From Diaporthe sp. PMI_573 (Eukaryota; Ascomycota; Sordariomycetes; Diaporthales; Diaporthaceae): a DNA stretch of 64,000 nt. Position numbers and translations under genes: made by a program. The stretch is from assembly GCA_021399435.1 (NCBI GenBank), contig JAJTUP010000142.1:1-64000 (forward strand), given 5' to 3'. Below, piece by piece: positions 52,952 to 63,977 of this stretch. Below the pieces are notes generated by a model. That model was not told the DNA's origin and searched no databases. It was given only the letters and a program-made list of their open reading frames with translations. How positions within the stretch are numbered: position 1 is the first letter of the stretch; every line of letters begins with the position of its first letter.

Positions 52952-55682
52952 ATCAAAATATGAGCAATATGTAATTATCTCTTCTCTTTTACGATGAGAA
53001 CGCAAATAGGGGGGCTTGGGGATCTCGCCTAGCCGGAGTCGCCGCTTGAAGCACACATATACACAGTCACATTCTCATAACCCAACACCCTCATCACGTC
53101 TGCTACAACTAGTCCTTTCCCCCCTCTCTTTTCTCCTCTTTTGTCGCAAGGTCGCGTCATACGCATCTCGCGCCGACACGCGTACCCAGCTGAACGTATG
53201 CCCGTCGAAGCTTTTCGATCTTTTTTTTTTGGTCGCCATAAACTTCCAATCTCTTTTTCGCATTGTTTCAAGGCGACCCTAGCGAGCATCGTACCCTTAG
53301 AGGCCCGGGTGGGACTCTCGCAATCACGCTTGTCATTACGGCTCCTTTCAAGCTCGACAACCCCCCCGCTCCTACCTATACTAACAGCGGCTAACGCGTA
53401 TGGTAGTGCGAATGTGCCTTCTCCTCGCCGTCCTCACGCACCACGACTCGTTCATTTACAGAGTCGGCTTTCTGCCGTGGAATTCAGCGCCCGACGACGG
53501 CGGACGGTGGAGTTGCACGGGCTGTACGTTCCTTAACCTAACTGATCTTGCGTCGCCTTTATGGTGCCTGCTCCCAAGCGCAGCCGGCAGAAAGAGAACC
53601 TACAATGGCTTTAGCTTTAGTTGCTGTCTGGCAAGTAGTATCTGGCAGCGTTTGGCTGCGAGGATGAGTATAGGGGTATATGCGAGTGGGATGCGAGGCT
53701 GTGCTATCATGTCGATAAAAACCATCTATAAGAAGTTGAATGAATGCAAAGATGAAGAAGTAGAGGAAGATAATACCTTGCTAAGTGTAGAGCTCTGATA
53801 AAATCTTCGAGCATAGGGGCAAAACAACAAGAGATTAACATCAACAGTGGACCAAGATAGCATCGCCCAAATTTGACGACGAATCTCTGACTCTTGTGAA
53901 CAACTTCATTCTGGCGATCCCTTGTCTCTTCTCTTTTTCTCTTGTCTCTTGTCCCTTATCCCTTGTCCCTTAATGTTGTTTCCTCGTGTGCCTTTTAGAA
54001 TACTTCCCATTCATCATTACAGTATAGGCTGTCTAACTGTTGTATACACAATATGCAGCATGCAATGGTCTTAGAGGAAGTGGTATTGGACAAGGGAAAA
54101 CTGCGCGTTGGGGGCAGCATGGCCGCTTATTTATACTCAGCACGTTATGTTTTGGAATATCTCTTCTGCCAGTTTCGTCGCAGCTGGGCGGCCGCAGGCA
54201 GCACGCTTAAAGCCAGAGGCCAGGATTGTGATGTGTGCGCCGCTCCCGCGGACTGGGCTTGCGCCAGTGCTCTGCGATAGGCCTCAACGCACAGGGACTC
54301 GGCAAGGATGGCTCGGTGTCTCATTCTTCTGCTACACCAGCTAGATACAGTGTACGGGGTCGCTCGTTGGAGGATAACATATTGCTCAACGGAATCTAGA
54401 GGAAAGAGATGCTCTCCAAATGTCACTGCAGGAGCAGAGAACGGTGATTGACTGGCCCGTCGCCTCGAGCCCCGAGTAGTCCGGATATTCTGACATCGCT
54501 GCAACCATACAGGTCTGGAACTTGACCATCTAAACGCACGCGAAAGGCAAGCCCACGGAGATTACCCTGGGTATCGCCGCCGGCGGCAGGGAGAACCTCA
54601 ACGCCTACCTACAGAACATCCTCTCTGATGGTTGGGCTTTCGTACGTACGTACGAGGCAAAGCAAAGCATACGATAACTGGGTTTGATTGTGTCTGTAGC
54701 TATCACGAGGTGGTTGTCCCTAGCGGGCACGATGGCCCAGATGAAGCCCTCCGGCTGCTGACTAAGCCGAAGTCCGTTTGAGATCGAATACATACTGGGT
54801 CTCGACCCCGATAACGGCAACCGAGTCTTCTATCAGAGCAACTCAGCTTTGATGTACTACCCAGATTAATTTTAGCTTCAGATAGGAGTACATACAGTAT
54901 CACCGAGATAGATTCAAATGCGAATAAACCCAGTTATCACCATCTTACCTAATACAAATTCATTCGTCACTTTAGAATTGTATCTTGACTCTAGCCGTAT
55001 GTATTTAGGCACTCAAGAACTTCAAAACACATTTCACGAAGTACGTATTTTATAAAAGAAAGGTCCTAGGCGGTACTTTCTTGAGCGGTATTTCAACGGG
55101 AATAGTAACTCGCACTGTCATTTAAGTACTCAGCGTCCAAGTGATATGTCTGATATAAGCCCTCAATATACAACGAAGTGTAGGTAATCTCGTCTAGTTT
55201 GTCTACCGGCAACAGAATAACCTAGTCCAGACGTCCAAAACATCCCGTTGCTGCCTCTCGCCACCTCTACCCTGGGCATCCGGACTTGGATTCCTCTGCT
55301 ACGTGGAGGAGTCTGGGATAGAGGCAAGAAGATTTGGGACTCAAGGTTTCCACGTCGTCAGTAACCACCTCTACAATCGACAAGAAAAACAGAGCATTGA
55401 TAGTTATACCAAATCCGCGAAAACTTCGAATCAATTTAGTCCAGACATTCGGAGAAACTTAGCACAGACTTAACCTTCCCTTCTCGCTCAAACCAACCGA
55501 GGGATTGTTTTTGAACCCGAGGGTTTTGCAGAATAGTGGTACATAGAAGGGATGTGCCTGCATCTCAAGACTCTGCGGAGGAAAAGGCGAACTTCTTGTA
55601 AAACGCAAACTTCCAGGTCGAAACAGCCTAGATCAACAAATAAGCCTCGAAGACCAAACTTTCACATCTCGTTAAACGGAGG
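52952..55682. other. Mostly non-coding DNA
   Basis: Pyrimidine-rich tract 53100-53250; weak frames at 53141-53798 and 54053-54504 without domain. About 54560-54860 has coding-like scraps on the plus strand (ITLGIAAGGRENLNAYLQNI; LGLDPDNGNRVFYQSNSAL) that could be a decayed beta-propeller-type gene. 54880-55670 is AT-leaning and empty. Confidence 0.3.
53921..53972 (+). repeat. CTTGTC/CCTTATC minisatellite
   Basis: About five imperfect 10-bp units of the form CTTGTCTCTT / CTTGTCCCTT in a pyrimidine tract. Confidence 0.6.
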
Positions 55683-56129
55683 CTACAATGCCAATCCAAA
55701 CGTAGTCGGGAAATGAGTTTCAGCTGCCTCGGTGCCTTCCCTTAAATATTCGCTCCACTGATGCTCAAACACATCCGACAGCTGTTCCAGGTTTTCCTTA
55801 TCTTTGTTGGCTGTATTAGACACGGCTTGAGTAGTACCGCTGAGGTGCAGTGGAGAACCAGGCACAGGGGCAGCGCCGGCGATACGATTGATGTTTGTAC
55901 AGAAGGTATACAACCAAGATCGTAGAAGCCGGCTGTCGAATGATGACGACGGTACCTCTAGTCCGACTGCTGTGTGCATAGCGACCCACACACTGTGTAG
56001 GCGAGAGTCATCAAGCTCGTATGTGTACGTGCTGGGATTTGGTTGTGTATTCTTCCACTTCTCGTCCCAATTGTTGAAAGGCTTCGGCAGGCAACCACGG
56101 ACAAAGCGGGAAGCCAGCTCCTCGCACAT
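55683..56129 (-). CDS. Hypothetical protein, 148 aa
   Basis: ATG 56129 (MCEELASRFVRGCLPKPF) with an open frame to 55683: NNWDEKWKNTQPNPSTYTYE, LHSVWVAMHTAVGLEV, LLRSWLYTFCTNINRIAGA, then a polar C-terminus. Helical with several Trp. The frame is open upstream for a few codons into the hAT relic, so the true start may be lost. No family recognised. Confidence 0.4.
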   Translation of the reverse strand: MCEELASRFVRGCLPKPFNNWDEKWKNTQPNPSTYTYELDDSRLHSVWVAMHTAVGLEVPSSSFDSRLLRSWLYTFCTNINRIAGAAPVPGSPLHLSGTTQAVSNTANKDKENLEQLSDVFEHQWSEYLREGTEAAETHFPTTFGLAL

Positions 56130-56152
56130 TTCAATTGTCCTTTCTTGGCCAT

Positions 56153-56347
56153 TCACAGCTCTTCCGAAGAGATGAGCTTCCTCGCAAACCAGTTACCCAT
56201 GCACTCTAACCTCTGGAGGTTCTCTGGCGATAACCTAAGCCTATCCCAGCTCTGTGTACGGCGTGTGCCCGAGAATTGTTGTTCTGGTTCAGCGGATGAG
56301 GGTGCGATTGAGAGGATATTGATGGCCATACGGTGGAGACAAGGATA
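56153..56347 (-). pseudogene. hAT dimerisation-domain relic cut by a mariner-type element
   Basis: Minus frame YPCLHRMAINILSIAPSSAE, then FSGTRRTQSWDRLRLSPEN and LECMGNWF to a TGA at 56153. YP.L..MA..ILSI...SAEPE..FSG.RRT matches the end of fungal hAT transposases. It starts exactly at the TIR of the element at 56348, so that element inserted into it. Confidence 0.78.
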
Positions 56348-56703
56348 GAGTCGCGACCGGGCAAGGGTCGGGTGGCACGGGCCACACAGGGAAAATTCTG
56401 TCCCTCTGACCGCTGGCTGTCTTCATCTGTGAGGGTTTTTGGTGTAAACCACGACATATCGTGGTATTTTGGCTTGGTGTTTTAGCTTAATAGAATGCCT
56501 CAACCCAGTATGACCAGTGCGATCGCTGCGGCTAAGATCGTGAGCACAGCGGTGGGTAAGTTTAGCCGTAGACCTGTTGATGAGGGGGATTCTCACCATT
56601 GTGGCTATCACCAGAGCCAGCAACACCAACACCACCTCTGCGATCACGATTGCGATCGAATCCGAAGCCCTCAAGTCGTGCCAGCAGCCCTATCGAGCCC
56701 GTT

Positions 56704-58902
56704 ATGCCATCCAAGAAAAAGCCGTCCCGGAAGGCTAAGCCAGCAGTCCAGCCCTCGCCGAAGAAGCCCTCGCCGAAGAAGCCCTCGCCGAAGAAGCGGA
56801 CCACTAAGATCACCGTGACGAAGATCGGGGCTAACGGGAAGAGAAGGGTAAAGATAGTATCCCCATCATCAGCCGCAGCCGCGGCTAGGGAAGAGGGTCT
56901 CGCGAACGAGGCTGAAGTGCGCCCATCCCCAGTTCCAGCAGCAGTTATCGAGGTGGCAGGCTCCCAGTCGCCCCCAGAAGATCCGTTCTCAGAGGCTGAC
57001 AAAGAGCCAATATATCCCCCATCATCACCTGTTGCCGATAGGTCTGAGTGGGAGGTCTCTGTGACTTCGTCGATCGAATTCGTCTTCGAGGGCTGGCCAG
57101 CTAGCAGTTCGAGGCCACGTCCACAGCCAGAAATTGATACCCTCGAGCTTAGGGGATCGCGAGATGACGATCTCACAATACACGCTTTCTGGAAGCGCCA
57201 TTGCAAAGAGGTCGAAGGTCGAGTTAGCCGTTTGTTGATAGGCTTTGCCGCTACGCCTAGCTTCATCTCAGCCCGTGCAACGGGCTCACGAGGACCACTA
57301 TCAACTCGTCAGCAGCTATATGCTAAAGAGTTATCACCAACAGAGACTATGCAGTTCGGCCATCTACCAGCTGATAAGCTGATCAAAATATGGCAGAAGG
57401 CGAAGCCACCGTATGGGCTAGGCATTACCTTCACGTTCCGCTTAGTTCACGACCCCCTCCCTCAGAAAGCCAGACCCTCGAAGCAGAAGAAAGATAAAGC
57501 TAAGACGAGGACCCAGCAGATGGTTCAGACAGGCGAGGACCGCACGAGGAGAACCAACGATATATATAACAACCTCATCGAGATGTGGGTCTGCAAAGAA
57601 GGTCGCGATTGCCGTAATGCTGACGGCTCGAGATACCACTGGTGTTGGCCTCGCAGAAAGGACGGCGTACATTTAAAACTCGAGGCTGACGATCTTTCGA
57701 GATGGGCTGAATCCGTCCAGAAGGGCTTCAGTACAGAGCGACAGCCGCCCAGCGAGATTGTTGATGCTCTTGAAGAGAGGAAACAGCGATATCTTCATCG
57801 CCAGCACGCTGCGAAAGAGCCAGCCGTTCCAGTTACACCTGTTCACACAATACCCACGATACCGACTCCGCCATCTGCGTCTATTAGCCAGCTTCACCCA
57901 CAGCCGTATGGGGGAGGGAGCTCAAACTTCACAGTTAATATGGCTTCTCCCGCTACTGCTGCTACTACAGATGAGGTGGTTGCAAGGGTTCTCAAGGGCT
58001 TGATGCCTGCGATCTTGGGGCGTCTCGGCAGCGGCTTTGCTTATGGTGTAGGTGATATTAATGAATCGCCATCACGGGCTGCCGCTACTAGAAACGCGCC
58101 GTCAGAAACACCAAAGAGGCCTCGAGATATAGTGTACAGCTCGTCACCAGCTGTACCAGAGGGTGTGCCTAGCAGCCGGCTGCTAGCCCAGTTGGTACAC
58201 TCTTTCGAGCTGCGAGAATATGATACTGAGCGGGAGAGCGATCTCGTTGCTGCTTGCGAGGCTATACTGGAGTCGAAGATGTCAGTTAGGTCTTTGTATC
58301 GTATGAAGCCAGCTTGGTACGAGAGGAAGGGCATTCCTGAATGGGTTCACGAGCCGTTGAAGGCATATATCAAACCTTTCTGTGCCCGATACGAAGAACG
58401 CACGCGCGGTACCAAGAGGCTGTTTGATGAGGTTGATGAGGCTGGCGGGAGTAGCCAGCAAGCAGCGCGCGCAGTTAAGCCAGTTGGTGATAGCGGCTAT
58501 CAAGAGGCTTGAGATGTACAGCTTCGCGATCTTCCGTTTCGACCCTCGTCTCCTTTAGCTGCTGCAGGGCCATCATCACCGATATCCTCGCCCTCGCCGT
58601 CACCGCGGCCATCCTCTGTATTATTGTGGGAGCCAGAGCCTTCCTCGCAATGCGAGCCACTCCGCCTCTCGCAGCTTCATGGGGACACGCTATCAGATCC
58701 GCAGCAGCTGTCTTCATCGTCGGCCTCGAGCGAGAGGGAAAGCAGTGGCGATATATCAGAGGCGATTGACCTGTTAGATAGGTCGTCAACAGCGTCAGCA
58801 GATTCGAGAACTGATGATCTAAAGCTTAGCTCAGAGGATTTTGAGGAGGAAGAGCAGCAGGGAGAAGGTAGCGATAGCTGTATTTCGTGCCAAATTAATT
58901 AG
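56704..58902 (+). CDS. Accessory protein of the Tc1/mariner-type element, split by TGA
   Basis: ATG 56704 (MPSKKKPSRKAKPAV). First frame 602 residues to TGA 58510..58512; the same frame continues open for 129 codons to a stop at 58900. Basic repeats (PSPKK several times, a 15-bp DNA repeat at about 56753-56800), an acidic linker (EDPFSEADKEPIYPP), a middle domain (LSTRQQLYAKELSPTETMQF; IYNNLIEMWVCKEGRDCRNA; RYHWCWPRRKDGVHLKL; SRWAESVQKGF) with C-x5-C...C...H that could bind zinc, a second domain (LLAQLVHSFELREYDTERES; LYRMKPAWYERKGIPEWVHE) and, after the TGA, a Ser-rich acidic tail. The TGA fits a CGA codon changed by one transition, or readthrough. No family recognised. It probably binds DNA. 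Confidence 0.78.
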
Positions 58903-59055
58903 CAGTCAGTATTTAAGCTCAAGACCGTTTGTTCTGTAACAAGATACGATTTCACGATATTATTCTAGCTGTAGCCTCTATATAAACAGAGTTATCAACC
59001 CAAACAGCTGATCTTATGAACTACCTTCCTTCTGTTAGCACCTTATACAGTTCCT

Positions 59056-60117
59056 TCAACCGCAGCTTCCTTCGAAATTAACCCTCGCAGCACAGAAATG
59101 CCCCCTGATTGCCTTCCTTCTAGCACTGACAGCCCACGCTGTGCCCTCTAGGAACGCCATAAACTCCTCACAAGAATTCGAGTCGCCATACTTCTCGCGG
59201 TACGTTTTCTTCAGCAAAGCTTTGAAGTCCTTGAAGAAGGCTTCTATAGGGTTCAGATCAGGAGAATATGGCGGCAGATATATCAATAGAACGCCCGCTG
59301 CATCACAAAGATCCTTCAGCTGTTGGCAATGGTGCCACGAGGCGTTGTCTAGTATGAGGACTGATCGTGGGCCAGGGAAACGAGTACATTTGGGCAGCAC
59401 GCGATCACGAATCCACACCACGAACCCATCAAGACTAGATTGCCCTGGGTATACGAAGGCATCAAGCAGTCCGTCGATCGCGAGGGCAGGGAGGAGGTGA
59501 TACCTCTGCCCTCGTTCTAGCCGAGATCTCATCTCTGGTGTTGAGCCCAACGGTGCCCAGCCATATCTTCGAGCGCCATCTCTTTTATCACAACCACTCT
59601 CGTCAAGGTACACCAGCTGGTCTGGTCTATATTGTTGGAGGTCTTCAATCCAGCTCTCGCGGAGGTCTTCATTGCGCTGGGCGGCAATCAGGCGCATCTT
59701 CTTGTTAGACCACCCGATGGCCTTGAGGTGGCGCGAAACGGTAGATCTCGAGATCTCGAGATCGTGTTCCCAGTATAGGAAATCGCAGATTTCTTGAAGG
59801 TCAGAGTCGGGCTTGTGGGTTAGGAACTCCTTGGTCCTCTGTTGCACAGCTGTTAGCTAACGTACGTATAAGCAGGGCAACGAGAAATAACGAACCTCCT
59901 CGTGATACGGCTTCATCAGCTGTCTGCCAGCATACGATTGCTTCACCTCTAGGCTTCCTGTGATGGCCCATTTCTTCCGGTTGCGCTGGGCGCTGCGGCG
60001 AGAGCATCCGCTATATTCAGCGATAGCCTCGTTATCAACGCCGCCCTGCAGCAGCAGTTCCATCTTAGCCCGCTGCCAGTGAGAGAGATGTACACCATGA
60101 AGAGGCATAACGGGCAC
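59056..60117 (-). CDS. Tc1/mariner-type DD34E transposase, 334 aa, one intron
   Basis: Exon 1 60117..59896, intron 59839..59895 (GTTCGT, GCTAAC, CAG), exon 2 59838..59056; phase 0 (PYHEE-RTKEFLTH). N-terminal HTH (GGVDNEAIAEYSGCSRRSAQ), second HTH (LEISRSTVSRHLKAIGW), then the DDE core: D153 (LVYLDESGCDKR), D238 (LILDNASWHHC) and E273 (PPYSPDLNPIEAFFKDFK); 34 residues lie between the last two, hence DD34E. Length matches full Tc1/mariner enzymes (about 330-350). No stop or frameshift. An in-frame Met at 60108 could be the true start. It converges with the accessory gene. Confidence 0.9.
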
Positions 60118-60249
60118 AACACCAGAATAACAAAGTTCACGATGATTTTGATGATCAAGAGGCTGACCGAGGGGGATCTGGTCAACACGGAATCATGCTT
60201 TTTTTTTGCCTGTGGCCCGTGCCACCCGGATCCCTGCCGGTCGCGACTC

Positions 60250-61505
60250 ACGGATTGCAACGGACAGTGACCAGCCACCGACAACCCCTAGGAGGGCACT
60301 GTGTCTGTGCTCCCGACGCGCCATCCGGATTTCTTACGTTAAGCCCTTTTCCTCTCCCGACTTTCCCTCACCTCCCCCCCCCGGGCCCAATCCCGTTGCG
60401 TCCAGCCGAGCTCCCTAGCGGCGTGTCAAAAGTCAGGGTTCGGCGGCTGCGCAGGCGTTTGGTGTGTCTAGTCCTGCATCTACTGTATGTACAGCACGGC
60501 TCAACCAACGTTGGATGAGACCCTGGGCTCAGAAATCACATCAGCCTCACAGTCCACAGTGCTCTTGGCGCGTTTTGACCACCTGTCAGAAAGCAAAGCA
60601 AAGCAAATTACATAGTCGGCCTTTCCTCTCGTACAGGTCACACCGAAACCAGTGCTACGTACGTAGCTTGAGCGGCCGCGGGTGCCGATCGACACGGAAG
60701 TTGAAGTAACGATAGGAGGTATGTCCAGCGTCTATTCTTCGTCCGGCATAGCACTTTTTCGTGGTGTCGCCGAAACCTGCCGCACTCGAGCATCGCTCCT
60801 GTGCGTTGCCCGTTCGACATTGCGGTACTACGTACAATACCATACGGTACAGCGCAGGTACTAACTACCCGTGCCCTTGACGGCACCCTTTCTATTCTTC
60901 TCTTCTCCACGCTACAGAACAACCCCCGCGCGTAACCTCTATTCTCATCTCACACGAGACGAATTTCCTTCTCGTGAGCCTTGATCCCGGATCTCGGCAC
61001 CTTACGATCTCTGGACGAGCAGGGGGGCTCGGCTTGTGGGTTGAGAGACGACCCTCGGCGCTTAAAATTCTAGTGAGCGAGGAAGTGAGCTGCGGGCAGA
61101 ACAGCGCATCTTCGAGACTTGCCGGCACAATTTTCTCAACAATCACGTAACGCGCCCGCCTCAGTGAGGACGAGGGCTATCGACGCGGCTTCCCAGGTCT
61201 ATCCTTTAATGTGGTCCATCTAGCACACAACTGTCGTTTGGGAAGGGGCTCTATCGACCGCTTCGTGGTACCACCCTTTCGCACCGCGGCCGAAGCACAT
61301 TCAGCACCATCTTTTCTAGCTGCCGCAGGTGACATCTAGATCAGTCCAGGGACACAATAGCGAAAATCTTGCAAGGTCCAGCATATGTGCTCTTGCAGAG
61401 CGCCGGTTCACGAGGTCTTCGGCACTGCCACCCTGGGGCCCACCACGAACTGCGCCGTGGGCATTGAGCATCGAGCTGCATGCGCACAGCTAATCATAAT
61501 ATTGA
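60250..61505 (+). promoter_or_regulatory. Upstream region of the Zn2Cys6-acetyltransferase gene
   Basis: No supported gene. C/T-rich stretches (60350-60380, 60880-60905), CAAAGCAAAGCAAA at about 60594 and a TACGTACGTAG palindrome at 60656. Composition is like a long fungal promoter and 5' UTR. Confidence 0.45.
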
Positions 61506-63802
61506 ATGACAATGACATCTTTCACCGCTATGAACGGGGCTGACTCACCCAAGGCTGCCAATGCCAATGGGAACTCCACGGGTGCGAAGCGTGCAGGCTC
61601 CTCGGAGAGAACTAGAGGCCCAGCGCAGGACTCAGACCAGGCGCCGAAACAGCAGCCTTCAAGTGACGCCAACATCAGCCATAGGGAGCGGGACGATTGG
61701 ACCCCAGGCAGCCCAGGCCACGACAGAGAGCCGTCGCCAGCGAAGTATGCGGACATGGAGAGGCCGCATAAGCGCAAGAGGTCAAGCTCTACCAAATCGC
61801 CCCGGACACTTGCGCAGACCGAGAGGCAACAAGAGGACGTCCGCCTGAAGCGAGCACAGGAATCCGAACCAAGGGAGCGGGATCCGTATGAACGTGATGC
61901 GCGAGGACGGCGGTATCGGTCGTACGGCGATGATGGGCGGGACCGTGGACGTGAGGCGGAGCGTGAGCGGGATCGAGACTCGTGGTACTTCCCCCATGAG
62001 AGACGACACGAACAGGGTCCGTTCAGTTGTCCGCCCTCGCCCGATTCTGCGAACACCGAAGAGCAAATCGGAGATGCCCCGCGAAGAGTTAGAGGACTAT
62101 CCTCAAACCAGCCCGGATGGCGATGACATATCAAAGTCATACCCTGGACAATATACTCCAGAGCAGAGGAGGAATGGCGTTGTCCATTCAGACCCGAAGA
62201 AAAGGAAAAGGAACTTTAACAACCGGACGAAGACGGGCTGCCTGACATGTCGGAAGAGGAAGAAGAAGTGCGATGAGGCCAGGCCAGAGTGTAAGTGTGA
62301 TTGACTTATATTTGTCGAGCCGCTAAGAGAACGAACACTGCGTCTCGTATAGGTAGTAACTGTCTGAGGGGAGGCTTTGTCTGCGCTGGATACCCCCTAC
62401 AACGAGAGACGTGCTCCAAGCCCGAGAACAAGGTGCAGACCATTCACATCGAGTCTAAAGACCCGAACTATGTGCCGCCAGGGGCGTACGGAATGCCACA
62501 GCCGGCCATGTTCCCGCGCCAGCAGAGGAATCGCGAGTCCTTACCGTCCTATCGAGGCCAGCCGCTACTGATCGAACCACCCCAGGGACGGCTCGTGTTC
62601 ACCGACGACGATAGGCTCACAGCCTCGACCCTGCCGACCGACTCCGTGATGAATCCCAACGAGAAGCTGTCGGCGTTTTCCTCGGCGTACCCCAACAACC
62701 CGGCCGATGCCTTCATGACGCTCGTCAGCCTCTCACAGGTGCCGTTCCCAGAGCGGGCGCCCAAGGAGTACCAGCGCTTGCCGCCGCTGCACGAGCTCAC
62801 CCGGACCGAGCCTGGCCTGACGGAACAGAGGACGACGCTGCCGCACATCAACACCTTGCACGCAACGCGCACCAACAACCCGATAGCAACATCTCAGTCC
62901 GGCACGAACCCACAGGTAACGGCGCACCTGGCGCTGTCGCACACGTTACGGTTCCGCTCACCGATAGTACCGCCAGCCACTGCGGCAGATGGCGCAGCAG
63001 GCCGGGCGGCGAGCAGTGGCGGGCCCGGCAGCAGCATCAGCAGCAATAGTGTGCGGCTGGAGAAGAACGAGATGATTGCGGGGCGGCCATTCTACCCGTT
63101 CGAGAGGGAGCTCGTATTGGAGCGGGAGCGGTGCAGCGCGGCGTGCTGGCGCTTCAACAACAGCACGCACCCCAAAAACGGGGTGTTCCCCGCCGAGCGG
63201 GCGCGGCTGTTCCGCGGGATCCTGGTGCCGCGAGACCCGATCCAGCTGACACCTGCGCAGTCGAGCCCCGTGACGCACACGGGGCGGGTGGGCGAGAACG
63301 TGGCGGTGGAGGCGCCGTTTACGTGCGACTACGGCTACAACATCTCGATCGGCAAGAACACGGTGGTGGGGCGCAACTGCACGGTGCTGGACGCGTGCGA
63401 GCTCACCATCGGGAATAATGTTGTCATCGGGCCCAATGTCAACTTCTACACGACGACCACGACGACGGACCCGCAGCGGCGCAACGGGGCTCGCGGCCCT
63501 TGCACCGGCAAGAGCATTACCATCGAGGACGACGTCTTTATCGGCGGGTCGGTGACTATCCTCGGGGGCGTGAGGATCGGCAGGGGCACGACGGTTGGCG
63601 CGTGGAGTCTTGTGACCCAGGTATGGTTTTATATCTTTCTTTCTATTCTCCTTTCTATCCCTCTCACTTTCTCAGGTTTATGCTTTTGATGATGATGATA
63701 ATGGTAACTGACTGAGCTTGGTTACAGTCCCTACCCTCGCACGTCATCGTCGCCGGCCACCCCGCCAAGGTCATGAGGGGAATCGCTTCAATGTACCCAT
63801 GA
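61506..63802 (+). CDS. Zn2Cys6 + maltose-acetyltransferase-like fusion, with apparent frameshift
   Basis: Exon 1 61506..62290, intron 62291..62352 (GTAAGT...TAG), exon 2 62353..63620, intron 63621..63727 (GTATGG...CAG), exon 3 63728..63802. N-terminal 180 residues are Arg/Asp/Ser-rich. In exon 1 the frame from 61506 (to SANTEEQIGDAPRRVRG) and the frame leading into the zinc cluster (EDYPQTSPDGDD..) differ, so an indel near 62085-62100 or an unseen intron lies between. The first splice completes CLTCRKRKKKCDEARPEC-SNCLRGGFVC: C-x2-C-x6-C-x6-C-x2-C-x6-C. C-terminal: a maltose acetyltransferase cap (MIAGRPFYPFERELVLERER) and hexapeptide beta-helix (YNISIGKNTVVGRNCTVLDA, IEDDVFIGGSVTILGG, IGRGTTVGAWSLVT-Q-SLPSHVIVAGHPAKV). 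Acetyl-CoA-dependent sugar acetylation joined to a DNA-binding cluster; a combination known in fungi. Confidence 0.85.
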
Positions 63803-63965
63803 GAAGAGTGAGTAGGAAAGGGAGTGGTGTCCATCGCCTCGGCCGCGCTGCGCTAAGCTGCGCGACGACGTGGGAATAGTTTGCTCCCTGTCGAGCACGT
63901 AACAAGGCGAAAATGTGGGACTATATTTGGTCTATCTCACAGTGCAAAATATGGTCCTGCATAAT

Positions 63966-63977
63966 GGGGGGGGGGGG
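63966..63977 (+). repeat. Poly-G run (12 G)
   Basis: A run of 12 G downstream of the last gene; also a place where sequencing length errors are likely. Confidence 0.9.

Larger units (their letters stand above)
56348..60249. mobile_element. Two-gene Tc1/mariner-type transposon
   Basis: 3902 bp. Left end GAGTCGCGACCGGGCAAGGG at 56348 and right end at 60249 (complement starts GAGTCGCGACCGGCAGGGAT); inside these both share GGGTGGCACGGGCCACA, giving TIRs of about 40 bp with a few one-base gaps. The left flank is TA, the right flank is AC, so the expected TA duplication is not confirmed. Contents: a large plus-strand accessory ORF (56704..58902, one TGA) and a minus-strand DD34E transposase (59056..60117). 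Confidence 0.85.

Noticed and set aside
56562..57266. 234-codon minus-strand ORF
   Set aside because: Antisense of the accessory ORF's low-complexity SPKK and Ala/Ser regions; no domain.
60250..60251. TA target duplication for the mariner-type element
   Set aside because: Left flank is TA but right flank is AC; not claimed.
61490..62140. 216-codon minus-strand ORF
   Set aside because: Antisense of the Arg/Asp/Ser-rich N-terminus of the zinc-cluster gene.
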